21,337 bases of DNA from an uncultured Lachnospiraceae bacterium (GCA_910588535.1 CAJUOO010000060.1:1-21337); one strand, 5' to 3'. Positions 13,615 to 21,305 are shown, counted from the first letter of the stretch. The notes: a model not told the origin generated them from the letters alone. Numbers and translations are program-made.

Positions 13615-15249
13615 ATGCCGAATACATTTTTTGGCTTAACAATAGGCTCAAGTGGATTAAATGCAGCTAATATAGCGTTAAATACAACCTCACATAATAT
13701 TGCAAATATAGAGACAGAAGGGTATTCCAGACAGAAAATTGATGCGACAGCGGCGGATGCTCTCAGAATGTATTCTCATTACGGGATGCAGGGCAGCGGT
13801 GTGGCGGTTCACAGTGTCAAGCAGATCAGGGATTCCTATTATGATCATAAATACTGGAATAACAATAAGCAGACTGGGGAGCACAATATTAAGCATCATT
13901 ATACAAAGCAGATTGAGGAGCTTTATTACAATGAGATGACCAATTCTGGATTTACAAAATATTATGGAAATTTCTGTAATTCTCTGGATTCTCTCTCTGC
14001 CACTCCCTCACAGATTGAGCTTAGAAATCAGACGATCGAGGGCGGTCAGACACTGGCAGATTATTTTAATAATATAGCAGAGAATCTTATGTCCTATCAG
14101 GATGAGACAAATTCTCAGATCAAGATGGTTCTTGACAGGATTAATACCATTGCGGAAAATATCGCTTCCTTAAATGGACAGATTAGCACATTGGAGATGA
14201 ATGGCGGCTTTGCCAATGATTTGCGCGATAAGAGAAATACACTGGTGGATGAGCTGTCAGGGCTTGCAGGAATCTCTGTCAAAGAGGTAGAATCTCCCAC
14301 GGGAAGTACATATTATGATATTAAGATCGCGAACCAGACTTTAGTATATGGTACGAAATATCATACGCTGCATGTGGAGTCGAAACCGTCCAGCGAGAAA
14401 CGCCATGATACAGATATGGCAGGACTTTACGAGATTAAATGGAGTCATGGTCAGGTATTTGATACCTATAATGGGACTCTGAGCGGCGAGCTGATGGGAT
14501 ATGTACAGATAAGAGACGGAGACAATCTGGTAGCACCGATATGGCCGACATCTGGCAATGGGCAGGCCGTAAATTATAAAGGTGTGCCATATTATATGGA
14601 GCAGACAAATCAGTTTGTGGCTGAGTATGCAAAGCAATTCAATACAATCCATATGAGTGGTCAAGATTTGGATGGAAATTCAACTGCTGAGGTTCCATTT
14701 TTCACCATAAAAAATATGACAGTGGATGATATAAAACAAGCAATTTTGGATGCAAAGGAAGCGACAAATGCAGATGGCACAAAAGTGCCTATAAATAATA
14801 TTACTGATATAAAGTCAGAGCATATTATAAGCTATATATCAGAAAATATTACGGCTGAGAATGTCTGTGTGAATCCTGATTTGATTCAGGATAACAGAAA
14901 GATGGGAACAGCGGGCACGATAAAGGATGGTGTAGAGACACCTGATGTTGCAACTCAGTTAGCAAATCTTCGCAAACAGAAGACCTTCCGAGGTGGTATG
15001 CCAGAGGAATGGGTACAGAGTCTGTTGTCAGTGGCGTCCATTGATGCGGAATCGGCGAGGGATATGTATACAAATCATGGAAATATTGGCGAGGCAATTA
15101 TCAATCAGCGGTTGTCCGTGATGGGAGTTGATAAAGAGGAGGAAGCAGTGGCATTGGTAAAGTACCAGCATATGTTTGAGCTTTCTTCTAAGGTAATTAG
15201 TGTGATGAATGAGATATATGACAGGCTGATCAATCAGACTGGTGTATAG
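13615..15249 (+). CDS. flgK: Flagellar hook-associated protein 1 FlgK (second, divergent copy)
   Basis: A 544-residue second FlgK-family protein 18 bases after the first. The N-terminus (FFGLTIGSSGLNAANIALNT, then TSHNIANIETEGYSRQ) and C-terminus (EEAVALVKYQHMFELSSKVI, then SVMNEIYDRLI) show the FlgK D0 helices, and GGFANDLRDKRNTLVDELSG matches the conserved central helix. It shares these family positions with the upstream protein but differs along most of its length and lacks that protein's Ala-rich insertion. Both copies look intact. It may form a mixed junction, a specialised junction for a particular flagellin, or a substitute under other conditions; the sequence does not decide. The ribosome-binding site (AAGTGG) is weaker than that of its neighbours. 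Confidence 0.9.
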   Translation: MPNTFFGLTIGSSGLNAANIALNTTSHNIANIETEGYSRQKIDATAADALRMYSHYGMQGSGVAVHSVKQIRDSYYDHKYWNNNKQTGEHNIKHHYTKQIEELYYNEMTNSGFTKYYGNFCNSLDSLSATPSQIELRNQTIEGGQTLADYFNNIAENLMSYQDETNSQIKMVLDRINTIAENIASLNGQISTLEMNGGFANDLRDKRNTLVDELSGLAGISVKEVESPTGSTYYDIKIANQTLVYGTKYHTLHVESKPSSEKRHDTDMAGLYEIKWSHGQVFDTYNGTLSGELMGYVQIRDGDNLVAPIWPTSGNGQAVNYKGVPYYMEQTNQFVAEYAKQFNTIHMSGQDLDGNSTAEVPFFTIKNMTVDDIKQAILDAKEATNADGTKVPINNITDIKSEHIISYISENITAENVCVNPDLIQDNRKMGTAGTIKDGVETPDVATQLANLRKQKTFRGGMPEEWVQSLLSVASIDAESARDMYTNHGNIGEAIINQRLSVMGVDKEEEAVALVKYQHMFELSSKVISVMNEIYDRLINQTGV

Positions 15250-15260
15250 GAGGATTATTT

Positions 15261-16832
15261 ATGAGAATTACAAATGGAATGATGACCAATAATACGTTAT
15301 CCCATATTAATTTAAACAAGCTGAATGTGGATAAGTACAGCACACAAGAATCTACCGGAAAGAAGATTCAAAGACCATCGGATGATCCAATTATTGCGAT
15401 CCGTGCACTTCGTTTTCGCAGTCAGTTGACGGAGATCTCACATTATCTTGATAAGAATGTGAAGGATGCCGAGTCATGGCTGAGCCTGACAGAGGAGGTC
15501 TTGTCAGGTGTCAGTGATACATTGTCCAGTATGCAGAAATATCTTGATCAGGGAGCCAATGATCCGTTGGATACACAAGATAGAGGAGCGGTTATTAAGA
15601 CATTAAAGGGATATAGAGACCAGATCTATCAGGATGCAAATTATGATTTTGCTGGAAGACGTATTTTTTCAGGATATAAGACAGATACAGATATGATCTT
15701 TGCTACGAACGAGAATGTTAAGTATCAGATTACAGAACAGCTAAATTATAATGATTTTGATACGATCAGCAAGGTATTTAATAAAGTTGATATTTCAAAT
15801 GGCCCTGAGTATATTGATTCATCGACAAATGATACTGATGCTGCGGCGAATAATGGAAAACCCAGTCCAGATGATAAGACAGATATCCACAGGCTGCGTC
15901 TCGCCTATGAAGGTCTGATAACAGATAAAAACGGAGTGGTATCACCAGCAGATTTTACTTTGTCGCCTCAAGGCATTTTGACTGAGAATGGTGATGCATG
16001 TACAATGACAGTGGTAGCGCCTGCTGCAGATGGAAAGTATTATGTAGATGGAGATCCTACTAAAGCAGAAGTAGATCCATATAGGCCGGGTGACAATGAG
16101 ATCTATGTCTTAAGTGATACTGGTGAGGTAATATTTGGCGTTGATGCATATAAAGCATACAGAAATGAGCCTATCACTGTTACTTATACCAAGACAGGTT
16201 TTGACAAAGGTGATTTGCGTCCAGAACATTTCTTTGATTGTACTCGCTATAAGGAAGATGGAACTACTGAGGATGTAAAGTTCGATTCCCATCAGCAGGA
16301 CATTAATTATACAGTTAATTTCAACCAGAAACTGAAAGTAAATTCCGAGGGCAAAAATTTCTTTTCTCATGATGTAATACGAGATCTGGATGATTTGATT
16401 GATGGGTTAAATGAGTTAGAGCTGATTGAAGATAAAATTAAAAATATAGATAAGATGATAGCTGATCCCGGATATGCTGGTGAGGAAGATCAGAAAAAGC
16501 TGAAATCTATGAAGGAGGCTGCTGAGAAGGAGCGTGCTTTGCAGGGAGATATCGTGCAGAAGGGATATGAGAAGAGTATATCTTTATATTCGAAGCATCA
16601 GGCAACTGTGGATGCAGAGATTGCAGATATTGGAAGCCGTGACAGCAGATTACAATTAAATAAAACAAGGCTGACGAATCAGAAAACAACGCTGGAGGAT
16701 CTGAAATCCAGCAATGAGGATATTAATCTGCCAGAGACAATTATACAGCTTTCAGCGGCATCTATGGTGTATGATGCATCATTGTCAGCGGCAAGCAAGG
16801 TAATTACCAAGAGCCTTTTGGATTATCTATAA
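15261..16832 (+). CDS. flgL: Flagellar hook-associated protein 3 FlgL, enlarged
   Basis: A 523-residue junction protein between FlgK and the filament. The N-terminus (MRITNGMMTNNTLSHINLN, then STGKKIQRPSDDPIIAIRAL) and the C-terminus (LPETIIQLSAASMVYDASLS, then AASKVITKSLLDYL) are flagellin/FlgL-like and complete. Typical FlgL proteins have about 300 residues. The excess lies in the centre (about 175-430), a region of acidic beta-rich sequence ending in a charged helix around LIEDKIKNIDKMIADPGYAG. This would be a large surface domain on the junction. AGGAGG (15248-15253) overlaps the stop of the second flgK, and the ATG follows seven bases later, so translation may be coupled. Confidence 0.92.
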   Translation: MRITNGMMTNNTLSHINLNKLNVDKYSTQESTGKKIQRPSDDPIIAIRALRFRSQLTEISHYLDKNVKDAESWLSLTEEVLSGVSDTLSSMQKYLDQGANDPLDTQDRGAVIKTLKGYRDQIYQDANYDFAGRRIFSGYKTDTDMIFATNENVKYQITEQLNYNDFDTISKVFNKVDISNGPEYIDSSTNDTDAAANNGKPSPDDKTDIHRLRLAYEGLITDKNGVVSPADFTLSPQGILTENGDACTMTVVAPAADGKYYVDGDPTKAEVDPYRPGDNEIYVLSDTGEVIFGVDAYKAYRNEPITVTYTKTGFDKGDLRPEHFFDCTRYKEDGTTEDVKFDSHQQDINYTVNFNQKLKVNSEGKNFFSHDVIRDLDDLIDGLNELELIEDKIKNIDKMIADPGYAGEEDQKKLKSMKEAAEKERALQGDIVQKGYEKSISLYSKHQATVDAEIADIGSRDSRLQLNKTRLTNQKTTLEDLKSSNEDINLPETIIQLSAASMVYDASLSAASKVITKSLLDYL

Positions 16833-16868
16833 AATGGCAAAGATAAAATATAGAACTAGGGAGGGTTC

Positions 16869-17336
16869 ATGAAGCTAAGGACGAGAATATTTGGCGAGAT
16901 TGAGATCGACGAGAGCAAGAAGCTGGTTTTTGAACAAGGTATTATTGGCTATCCAGATTTTAGAGAGTTTTTTCTGTTATATGATATAGAGAAAGAATCA
17001 AAAGGCGCAATTCACTGGTTACAGTCAGCAGATGATGAGTGCTTTGCACTGCCGGTTATTGATCCGCTGATAATAAGACCAGATTATGATCCCACAATAG
17101 AGGATGAGCTGCTGACATCACTGGGAAAGTTGGACGATGAATATGCAGTATTTACAACAATCCGAGTGCCTTCTGACATTACACAGATGACTATCAATTT
17201 AAAGGCACCGATTGTCATTAATGTAACAACACAGAAGGGCTGTCAGGTTATTGTGGAGGAAAGCAGCTATGCGGTTCGAGTTCCTGTATACGATCTGCTC
17301 AAGAGCAGAATGGAAAAAGGGGAGACAGAAAAATAG
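16869..17336 (+). CDS. fliW: FliW flagellar assembly factor
   Basis: 155 residues with the family pattern from the start (MKLRTRIFGEIEIDESKKLV, then FEQGIIGYPDFREFFLL), the middle (ALPVIDPLIIRPDYDP) and the end (LKAPIVINVTTQKGCQVIVE). FliW binds either newly made flagellin or CsrA. When flagellin is exported, FliW is free to sequester CsrA and flagellin mRNA is translated. Its neighbour csrA, 30 bases downstream, is its known partner, an arrangement conserved in Firmicutes. A GGGAGGG site lies a few bases before the ATG. The length is normal. Confidence 0.95.
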   Translation: MKLRTRIFGEIEIDESKKLVFEQGIIGYPDFREFFLLYDIEKESKGAIHWLQSADDECFALPVIDPLIIRPDYDPTIEDELLTSLGKLDDEYAVFTTIRVPSDITQMTINLKAPIVINVTTQKGCQVIVEESSYAVRVPVYDLLKSRMEKGETEK

Positions 17337-17338
17337 AA

Positions 17339-17361
17339 GCTGCGAGGCAGCGGAAGCGAGG
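17339..17361 (+). promoter_or_regulatory. Small hairpin and GGA motif in the csrA leader
   Basis: GCTGC-GAG-GCAGC (17339-17351) forms a short stem with a three-base loop, directly followed by a GGA (17352-17354) and the GCGAGG ribosome-binding site. CsrA proteins bind GGA motifs near or in hairpins, often in their own leaders, so autoregulation is conceivable. The stem is small and the GGA is outside the loop, so this is a weak call. Confidence 0.25.
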
Positions 17362-17366
17362 TTTAT

Positions 17367-17582
17367 ATGCTGGCATTATCAAGAAAAAAGGGCGAAGCCA
17401 TTGTAGTGAATAACGATATTGAGCTTACCGTTCTAGAAATTAAGGGCGATCAGGTGAAGATCGGCATCTCGGCTCCCAAAACTGTTCCTATCTACCGGAA
17501 AGAGGTATATTTGCAAATACAGGAGGAGAATGAGGAGGCTGCAAGCGGTGCAGATGCCCTAAGATTGAGAAAGTTGATGTAA
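17367..17582 (+). CDS. csrA: CsrA (RsmA) mRNA-binding translational regulator
   Basis: 71 residues; the first 48 follow the CsrA template: MLALSRKKGEAIVVN, then IELTVLEIKGDQVKIGISAP and VPIYRKEVY. The RNA-contacting arginine of the family (R44 in Escherichia coli numbering) is present at 44. CsrA dimers bind GGA-containing hairpins at ribosome-binding sites, in Firmicutes chiefly on flagellin mRNA. The C-terminal tail (ENEEAASGADALRLRKLM) extends beyond the minimal Escherichia coli protein, as in Bacillus. FliW, encoded directly upstream, is its antagonist. No flagellin gene is in the window, so the main expected target lies elsewhere. Confidence 0.95.
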   Translation: MLALSRKKGEAIVVNNDIELTVLEIKGDQVKIGISAPKTVPIYRKEVYLQIQEENEEAASGADALRLRKLM

Positions 17583-17610
17583 AATTTTTTGGATAGGCTA
17601 AGTATACTAT

Positions 17611-17637
17611 TAAAAAAGCAGATGAAGCTGTCGATAT
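17611..17637 (+). promoter_or_regulatory. Sigma-28 promoter for flaG-fliD-fliS-fliT
   Basis: TAAA (17611-17614), exactly 15 bases, then GTCGATAT (17630-17637), 7 of 8 to the Bacillus sigma-D -10. A TATACT at 17603-17608 could serve as an additional vegetative -10 with a poor -35. The predicted start near 17645 leaves a leader of about 42 bases before flaG, matching sigma-28 control of the fliD operon known in Bacillus. Confidence 0.75.
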
Positions 17638-17650
17638 AGATATAAAATAA

Positions 17651-17688
17651 GGATATCATTAAACAGAACACACGGAGGTGGATATCAT
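17651..17688 (+). promoter_or_regulatory. Possible CsrA-binding site over the flaG ribosome-binding site
   Basis: ACACGGAGGT (17670-17679) matches the CsrA consensus ACARGGAUGU at 8 of 10 positions and includes the flaG Shine-Dalgarno. It lies between two copies of GGATATCAT (17651-17659 and 17680-17688). Their GATATC cores are self-complementary and could pair as a 6-bp stem, placing the GGA in the 23-base loop. The second copy overlaps the start codon. Confidence 0.35.
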
Positions 17689-18124
17689 GGGAGTAAATCA
17701 ACTAGCAGGAGCAGGGGCGAATGTATATCAGGCACAACAGGTACAGGTTGTACAGCCTGCTGCGACAGACTCAAAAGTGATGGAACAGGCAACGGATGCC
17801 GCAACGACAGAAGCTGCAATAGTAAAAAAACCTGCCGTGGCAAAGCCACAAGATAAGCAGCGGCAGGCAGGGGAAGATACCTATGCAGAGGGAAACGAGG
17901 ATGTTTCTCAGGAGAAGATTAGGAAAGCGTTGGAGTCAATTAATAAACAGCTTTCCCACACAGAATGTCAATACGGCTTTCATGACAAGACAAATCGTGT
18001 CACAATTAAGATAGTAGATAAAGATACTGAGAAGGTTATCAAGGAATTTCCTCCTGAGGAGACACTTGAGATGATTGCAAAGGCATGGGAGCTGGCAGGT
18101 ATTCTTGTGGATGAAAAGCTTTAA
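17687..18124 (+). CDS. flaG: FlaG-family flagellar protein
   Basis: About 145 residues. The N-terminal 70 residues are low complexity (Gln/Ala/Thr rich, with Lys-Pro repeats). The C-terminal part (KALESINKQLSHTECQYGFH, then TIKIVDKDTEKVIKEFPPEE and LEMIAKAWELAGILVDEKL) is the FlaG domain. FlaG proteins affect filament length in several bacteria; the mechanism is unsettled. It is the usual first gene of the flaG-fliD-fliS-fliT group (yvyC in Bacillus subtilis). A GTG at 17678 is in frame three codons earlier but falls within the GGAGGTG site, so the ATG at 17687 is used. Confidence 0.88.
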   Translation: MGVNQLAGAGANVYQAQQVQVVQPAATDSKVMEQATDAATTEAAIVKKPAVAKPQDKQRQAGEDTYAEGNEDVSQEKIRKALESINKQLSHTECQYGFHDKTNRVTIKIVDKDTEKVIKEFPPEETLEMIAKAWELAGILVDEKL

Positions 18125-18145
18125 AAAGAAAATGGTCAATGCACA

Positions 18146-18173
18146 TTGTATTTATCATACAACATGGTATACT
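18146..18173 (+). promoter_or_regulatory. Candidate internal promoter for fliD with an overlapping inverted repeat
   Basis: TGGTATACT (18165-18173) is an extended -10, and TTGTAT at 18146-18151 can serve as a -35 with a 16-base spacer. TTGTAT is also the left half of a perfect inverted repeat whose right half ATACAA is at 18157-18162, so a dimeric regulator bound here would cover the -35 and spacer. No terminator is seen between flaG and fliD, so this would add to read-through from the sigma-28 promoter. Confidence 0.45.
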
Positions 18174-18228
18174 GTAAGAGCGAGAGATATTATCGCATAA
18201 AAGTATCAGGTGCATGGAAAGGAGCAGC

Positions 18229-20112
18229 ATGGCAATCAGATTATCAGGCATGGTATCAGGACTTGATACCGATGCTATTGTAAAAGAATTAGTATCCGCA
18301 TACAGCAAAAAGACAGAGAGCTATGAGAAGGACAAAACAAAGCTGGAGTGGAAGCAGGAGATTTGGAAAGATCTAAATACAAAGATTTATGATCTTTACA
18401 GTCGTACATTGGGTACACTGCGTTTCAGCAGTGCATACAACAAGAAAAAAACTTCAATATCAGATGAGTCAAAGGCGACAATAACAGCTTCTGCCAATGC
18501 GGCAAAAGGAACACAGTCAATGGAGATTCATAAAGTGGCAACTTCTGGCTATCTGACAGGTAGTAGTCTTGATATTTATGGATTGAATGATTTGTCTACA
18601 AAAACTAATTTGCGAGAGCTTGGTATAGTAGACGAAACTTCCATCAATATTCAGGTGGGTGATGGGGATATAAAGACAATTACTATGTCGGGAGATTCCA
18701 CCATCGGCGATTTGGTAAAACAGTTTAATGAAGCAGGGATCAATGCGAATTTTGATGAGGAGAACAAGAGGTTCTTCCTGATGTCAACGAACACCGGCAA
18801 GGAGAATGATTTCAAGCTCTCAGGAGATTCAGATGCGATGAAGAAACTGGGAATTCTTGCAGAAGGTTGTGCTTATGGAATAGGAGATGTTTGGAAGAAA
18901 GATGGCTATAATATAACAAATTCTACCAAACTGTCAGATTTGCATTGGAACGGAGATACAACAAAAGGATTCCCAAAAACGATTGCGTTCGACAACATGG
19001 TTCCATTCAGAGTAGAGGATGGCTCAACAAAAACGGTTGCCGATTTTGTTGATTATCTAAATAAGGTAGATGGTGTGGAGGCAAGTTTTGATGAAAAAAA
19101 TCAGAGATTTGTAATTAAAGGTGCTGATAAGCTTTCAGCAGGTAAGGTATATGATTCTTTGAATCCCGACGTGGGTGATCCTTCTACCACTTCTAAACCA
19201 CTTTTAGATGTACTGGGATTTGTGAGTGTCCATGGATTTGGAGAGGGAAATGCTGTCAAGATTGACGGCGCAGATGCTCAAATTAAGCTGAATGGCGCTA
19301 TTTTTGAATCAAATACCAATAATTTTAATATCAATGGCTTATCTATTAATGTTAAAGAGACGACCGCAAAAGCAGATGGATCTGGCTATAATGAGATCAA
19401 GATAGTGACAGATACTGATGTAGATGGAATCTACAATACGATTAAGGATTTCTTAAAGGAGTACAATGAGTTGATCAATGAGATGGACTCTTTGTACAAC
19501 GCAGATAGAGCGAAGGATTACCAGCCTCTGACAGATGAAGAGAAGGAAGCTATGTCAGAGAAGGAAGTGGAGAAGTGGGAGGAGAAGATTAAGAAATCTC
19601 TTCTTAGGCGTGATACCACTTTGAGCAGTATATCTTCCACGATGAAGACAGCGATGCTACAGAGCTTTACTATTAATGGAGAGAAGTACAGTTTGTCAAC
19701 TTTTGGAATACTGACTGGAAATTACTTTACTACGAAGAATAATGAGAAAAATGCGTTCCATATTGATGGTGATCCAGATGATTCCACCGTTTCTTCCAAT
19801 GAAGAAAAACTGAAGAAAGCGATTGCAGCAAATCCAGAAACTGTGGCAGATTTCTTTTCTCAGCTAACATCGCATCTGTATAGTGAGTTGGATGAGAAAA
19901 TGAAAGGTACAACGCTGAGCAGTGCTTTTACTGTGTATAATGATAAGCAGATAACTGCTGATCTGAGGCAGTATAATACTCAAATCAGTAAGTGGGAAAA
20001 TTATGTATCGCAGCAGGAAGAATTTTGGTACAATAAATTTACTGCGATGGAGAAGGCATTGGCACAGCTTCAGTCCAGTACCAGCGCATTATCAGGATTA
20101 TTGGGCAGTTGA
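18229..20112 (+). CDS. fliD: Flagellar filament cap protein FliD (HAP2)
   Basis: A 627-residue cap protein that folds and inserts flagellin monomers at the filament tip. The N-terminus (MAIRLSGMVSGLDTDAIVKE, then LVSAYSKKTESYEKDKTKLE) is diagnostic. The C-terminal region (TTLSSAFTVYNDKQITADLR, then WENYVSQQEEFWYNKFTAME) is the matching helical half. FliD in Bacillus and Escherichia coli has about 470-500 residues; here the central head domains (about 100-480) are larger, in line with the enlarged FlgK and FlgL. An upstream in-frame ATG (18214) would add five residues, but the AAAGGAG at 18218-18224 serves the ATG at 18229. It is 18 bases before fliS, its usual operon partner. Confidence 0.93.
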   Translation: MAIRLSGMVSGLDTDAIVKELVSAYSKKTESYEKDKTKLEWKQEIWKDLNTKIYDLYSRTLGTLRFSSAYNKKKTSISDESKATITASANAAKGTQSMEIHKVATSGYLTGSSLDIYGLNDLSTKTNLRELGIVDETSINIQVGDGDIKTITMSGDSTIGDLVKQFNEAGINANFDEENKRFFLMSTNTGKENDFKLSGDSDAMKKLGILAEGCAYGIGDVWKKDGYNITNSTKLSDLHWNGDTTKGFPKTIAFDNMVPFRVEDGSTKTVADFVDYLNKVDGVEASFDEKNQRFVIKGADKLSAGKVYDSLNPDVGDPSTTSKPLLDVLGFVSVHGFGEGNAVKIDGADAQIKLNGAIFESNTNNFNINGLSINVKETTAKADGSGYNEIKIVTDTDVDGIYNTIKDFLKEYNELINEMDSLYNADRAKDYQPLTDEEKEAMSEKEVEKWEEKIKKSLLRRDTTLSSISSTMKTAMLQSFTINGEKYSLSTFGILTGNYFTTKNNEKNAFHIDGDPDDSTVSSNEEKLKKAIAANPETVADFFSQLTSHLYSELDEKMKGTTLSSAFTVYNDKQITADLRQYNTQISKWENYVSQQEEFWYNKFTAMEKALAQLQSSTSALSGLLGS

Positions 20113-20130
20113 TAGAGGGAGGATACCATT

Positions 20131-20514
20131 ATGGCAATGCCTACAGGATATTCCGCTTATCAGAACAATAAGGTTATGACGGCAAGTCCTGCTGAATTGA
20201 CCTTAATGCTCTATGAGGGGGCGATTAAGTTCTGCAATATAGCAATTATGGGAATTGAGCAGAATGATGTTCCAAAGGCACACACGAATATCACAAAGGT
20301 AGAAGCAATTATCGAAGAATTTCGTTCCACTTTGGATTTTAAGTATCCAGTGGCGAAGGATTTTGACGAAGTATATAAGTATTTATATGACAGGTTGGTT
20401 GAAGCAAATCTCAAAAAAGATAAGGAGATATTAGAAGAAGTTTTGAAGCATTTGCGCACAATGAGAGATACTTGGAAGGAAGTAATGAAGCAGGGGAAGC
20501 ATCCAAGCGTATAA
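20131..20514 (+). CDS. fliS: FliS flagellin export chaperone
   Basis: 127 residues of the FliS family: YSAYQNNKVMTASPAELTLM, then LYEGAIKFCNIAI near the N-terminus, and YLYDRLVEANLKKDKEILEE, then LRTMRDTWKEVM at the C-terminus. FliS clamps the C-terminal helix of flagellin to prevent premature polymerisation and delivers it to the export gate. It may also bind FliW-free flagellin, linking it to the FliW-CsrA switch encoded upstream. It has an excellent GAGGGAGG site and follows fliD closely. The length is normal. Confidence 0.95.
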   Translation: MAMPTGYSAYQNNKVMTASPAELTLMLYEGAIKFCNIAIMGIEQNDVPKAHTNITKVEAIIEEFRSTLDFKYPVAKDFDEVYKYLYDRLVEANLKKDKEILEEVLKHLRTMRDTWKEVMKQGKHPSV

Positions 20515-20522
20515 GGATGAGT

Positions 20523-20551
20523 GCAGTATCACGGCATGGACTGTGATATGC
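20523..20551 (+). promoter_or_regulatory. Hairpin directly upstream of the fliT ribosome-binding site
   Basis: GCA (20523-20525), a one-base bulge and TATCAC (20527-20532) pair with GTGATA-TGC (20543-20551) around a ten-base loop. The stem ends one base before AGGAGG (20552-20557). No T-run follows, so it is more likely to influence translation or mRNA stability than termination. Confidence 0.4.
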
Positions 20552-20564
20552 AGGAGGAAACAGG

Positions 20565-21047
20565 ATGGAGTATAGTGTGGATTACGTTCAGGTATTGATC
20601 GACAGTCTGCAAAAGAAGGTAAAACTTCTGAATAATATTATTCAGATAGATGAAGAACAAAGACAACTGGCAGCAGCACAGAAGTTAGATTTGGAACAGC
20701 TTGATGATACAGTAAACAGAAAGTCGGAGTATATTGATGAGCTGAATAAGCTGGATGAAGGGTTTCAACTTATATATGACAGAGTGAAGCCAAGTCTTCA
20801 GGGAGAGCCGGAGAAACATAAAGAAGGAATTGTAAAATTAAAACAACTTATCAGTGAGATCACGGATAAGAGTGTGGCAATTCAAGCGGAGGAAGAGCGA
20901 AACCGTCAGGCGATCGCAGGACATTTTGCATCCTACAAAAAAGAGATTCGACAGTTTAAGGCAAGTCGTGATGCGACAAGTAATTACTACAAAAGCATGA
21001 ACAAACTGCAAAATGTGCAGCCAGTATTTATGGATAAGAAAAAGTAA
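20565..21047 (+). CDS. fliT: FliT/FlgN-like flagellar export chaperone
   Basis: 160 residues, all helical and highly charged, with heptad-like stretches (LIDSLQKKVKLLNNIIQIDE, then EYIDELNKLDEGFQLIYDRV) and a basic C-terminus (SMNKLQ, then VFMDKKK). By size, character and position after fliS it fills the fliT slot, the chaperone for FliD. Sequence resemblance to the FlgN/FliT superfamily is general rather than specific, so a second FlgN-like chaperone cannot be ruled out. This matters because the locus has two FlgK proteins. The ATG follows AGGAGG by seven bases. It is the last gene before a terminator. Confidence 0.7.
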   Translation: MEYSVDYVQVLIDSLQKKVKLLNNIIQIDEEQRQLAAAQKLDLEQLDDTVNRKSEYIDELNKLDEGFQLIYDRVKPSLQGEPEKHKEGIVKLKQLISEITDKSVAIQAEEERNRQAIAGHFASYKKEIRQFKASRDATSNYYKSMNKLQNVQPVFMDKKK

Positions 21048-21051
21048 GATG

Positions 21052-21091
21052 AAACAGTCCACAGCTAATGAAATAGTGTGGACTGTTTTTT
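21052..21091 (+). terminator. Intrinsic terminator after fliT
   Basis: AACAGTCCACA (21053-21063) is the exact reverse complement of TGTGGACTGTT (21077-21087), giving an 11-bp stem with a 13-base loop, and the right arm runs into six T residues (21086-21091). A strong Rho-independent terminator closing the late flagellar operon. Confidence 0.95.
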
Positions 21092-21095
21092 AGGT

Positions 21096-21146
21096 GCAGG
21101 GGCACGTAGGGAAACCAGTAGCGAAAGCTGCACGCTCCCCGTGTGG
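21096..21146. repeat. Hairpin-forming dispersed repeat, copy 3
   Basis: A 51-base unit starting GCAGGGGCACGTAGGG, four bases after the terminator. The inner GTAGC-GAAA-GCTGC forms a stem closed by a GAAA tetraloop. The outer GGGG/CCCC and CGT/ACG segments pair around a two-base internal mismatch. Similarity to copy 1 may run on a few bases past the unit (TGCGTGGGAGATAG versus CGAGTAGGGAAAG). Confidence 0.75.
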
Positions 21147-21305
21147 TGCGTGGGAGATAGATCGTTCAGAGCAGGCAGTGTTTTTTGTTGGTGTTGTTGA
21201 TTGTATTTGATATATCATAATTTCTTGTAAATCATATCCTGTATCTGTTGTTAAAAATATGTTGTATCATTGTCTGGAACGTTCCGTCCGGCGAACTGCC
21301 TGTAG
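21147..21305. other. AT-rich intergenic stretch, nothing coding seen
   Basis: No plausible gene on either strand. The only local structure is a perfect 10-bp palindrome GGAACGTTCC at 21276-21285, next to the terminal inverted repeat, and a run of T (21181-21186). The next gene, if any, lies outside the window. Confidence 0.5.
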
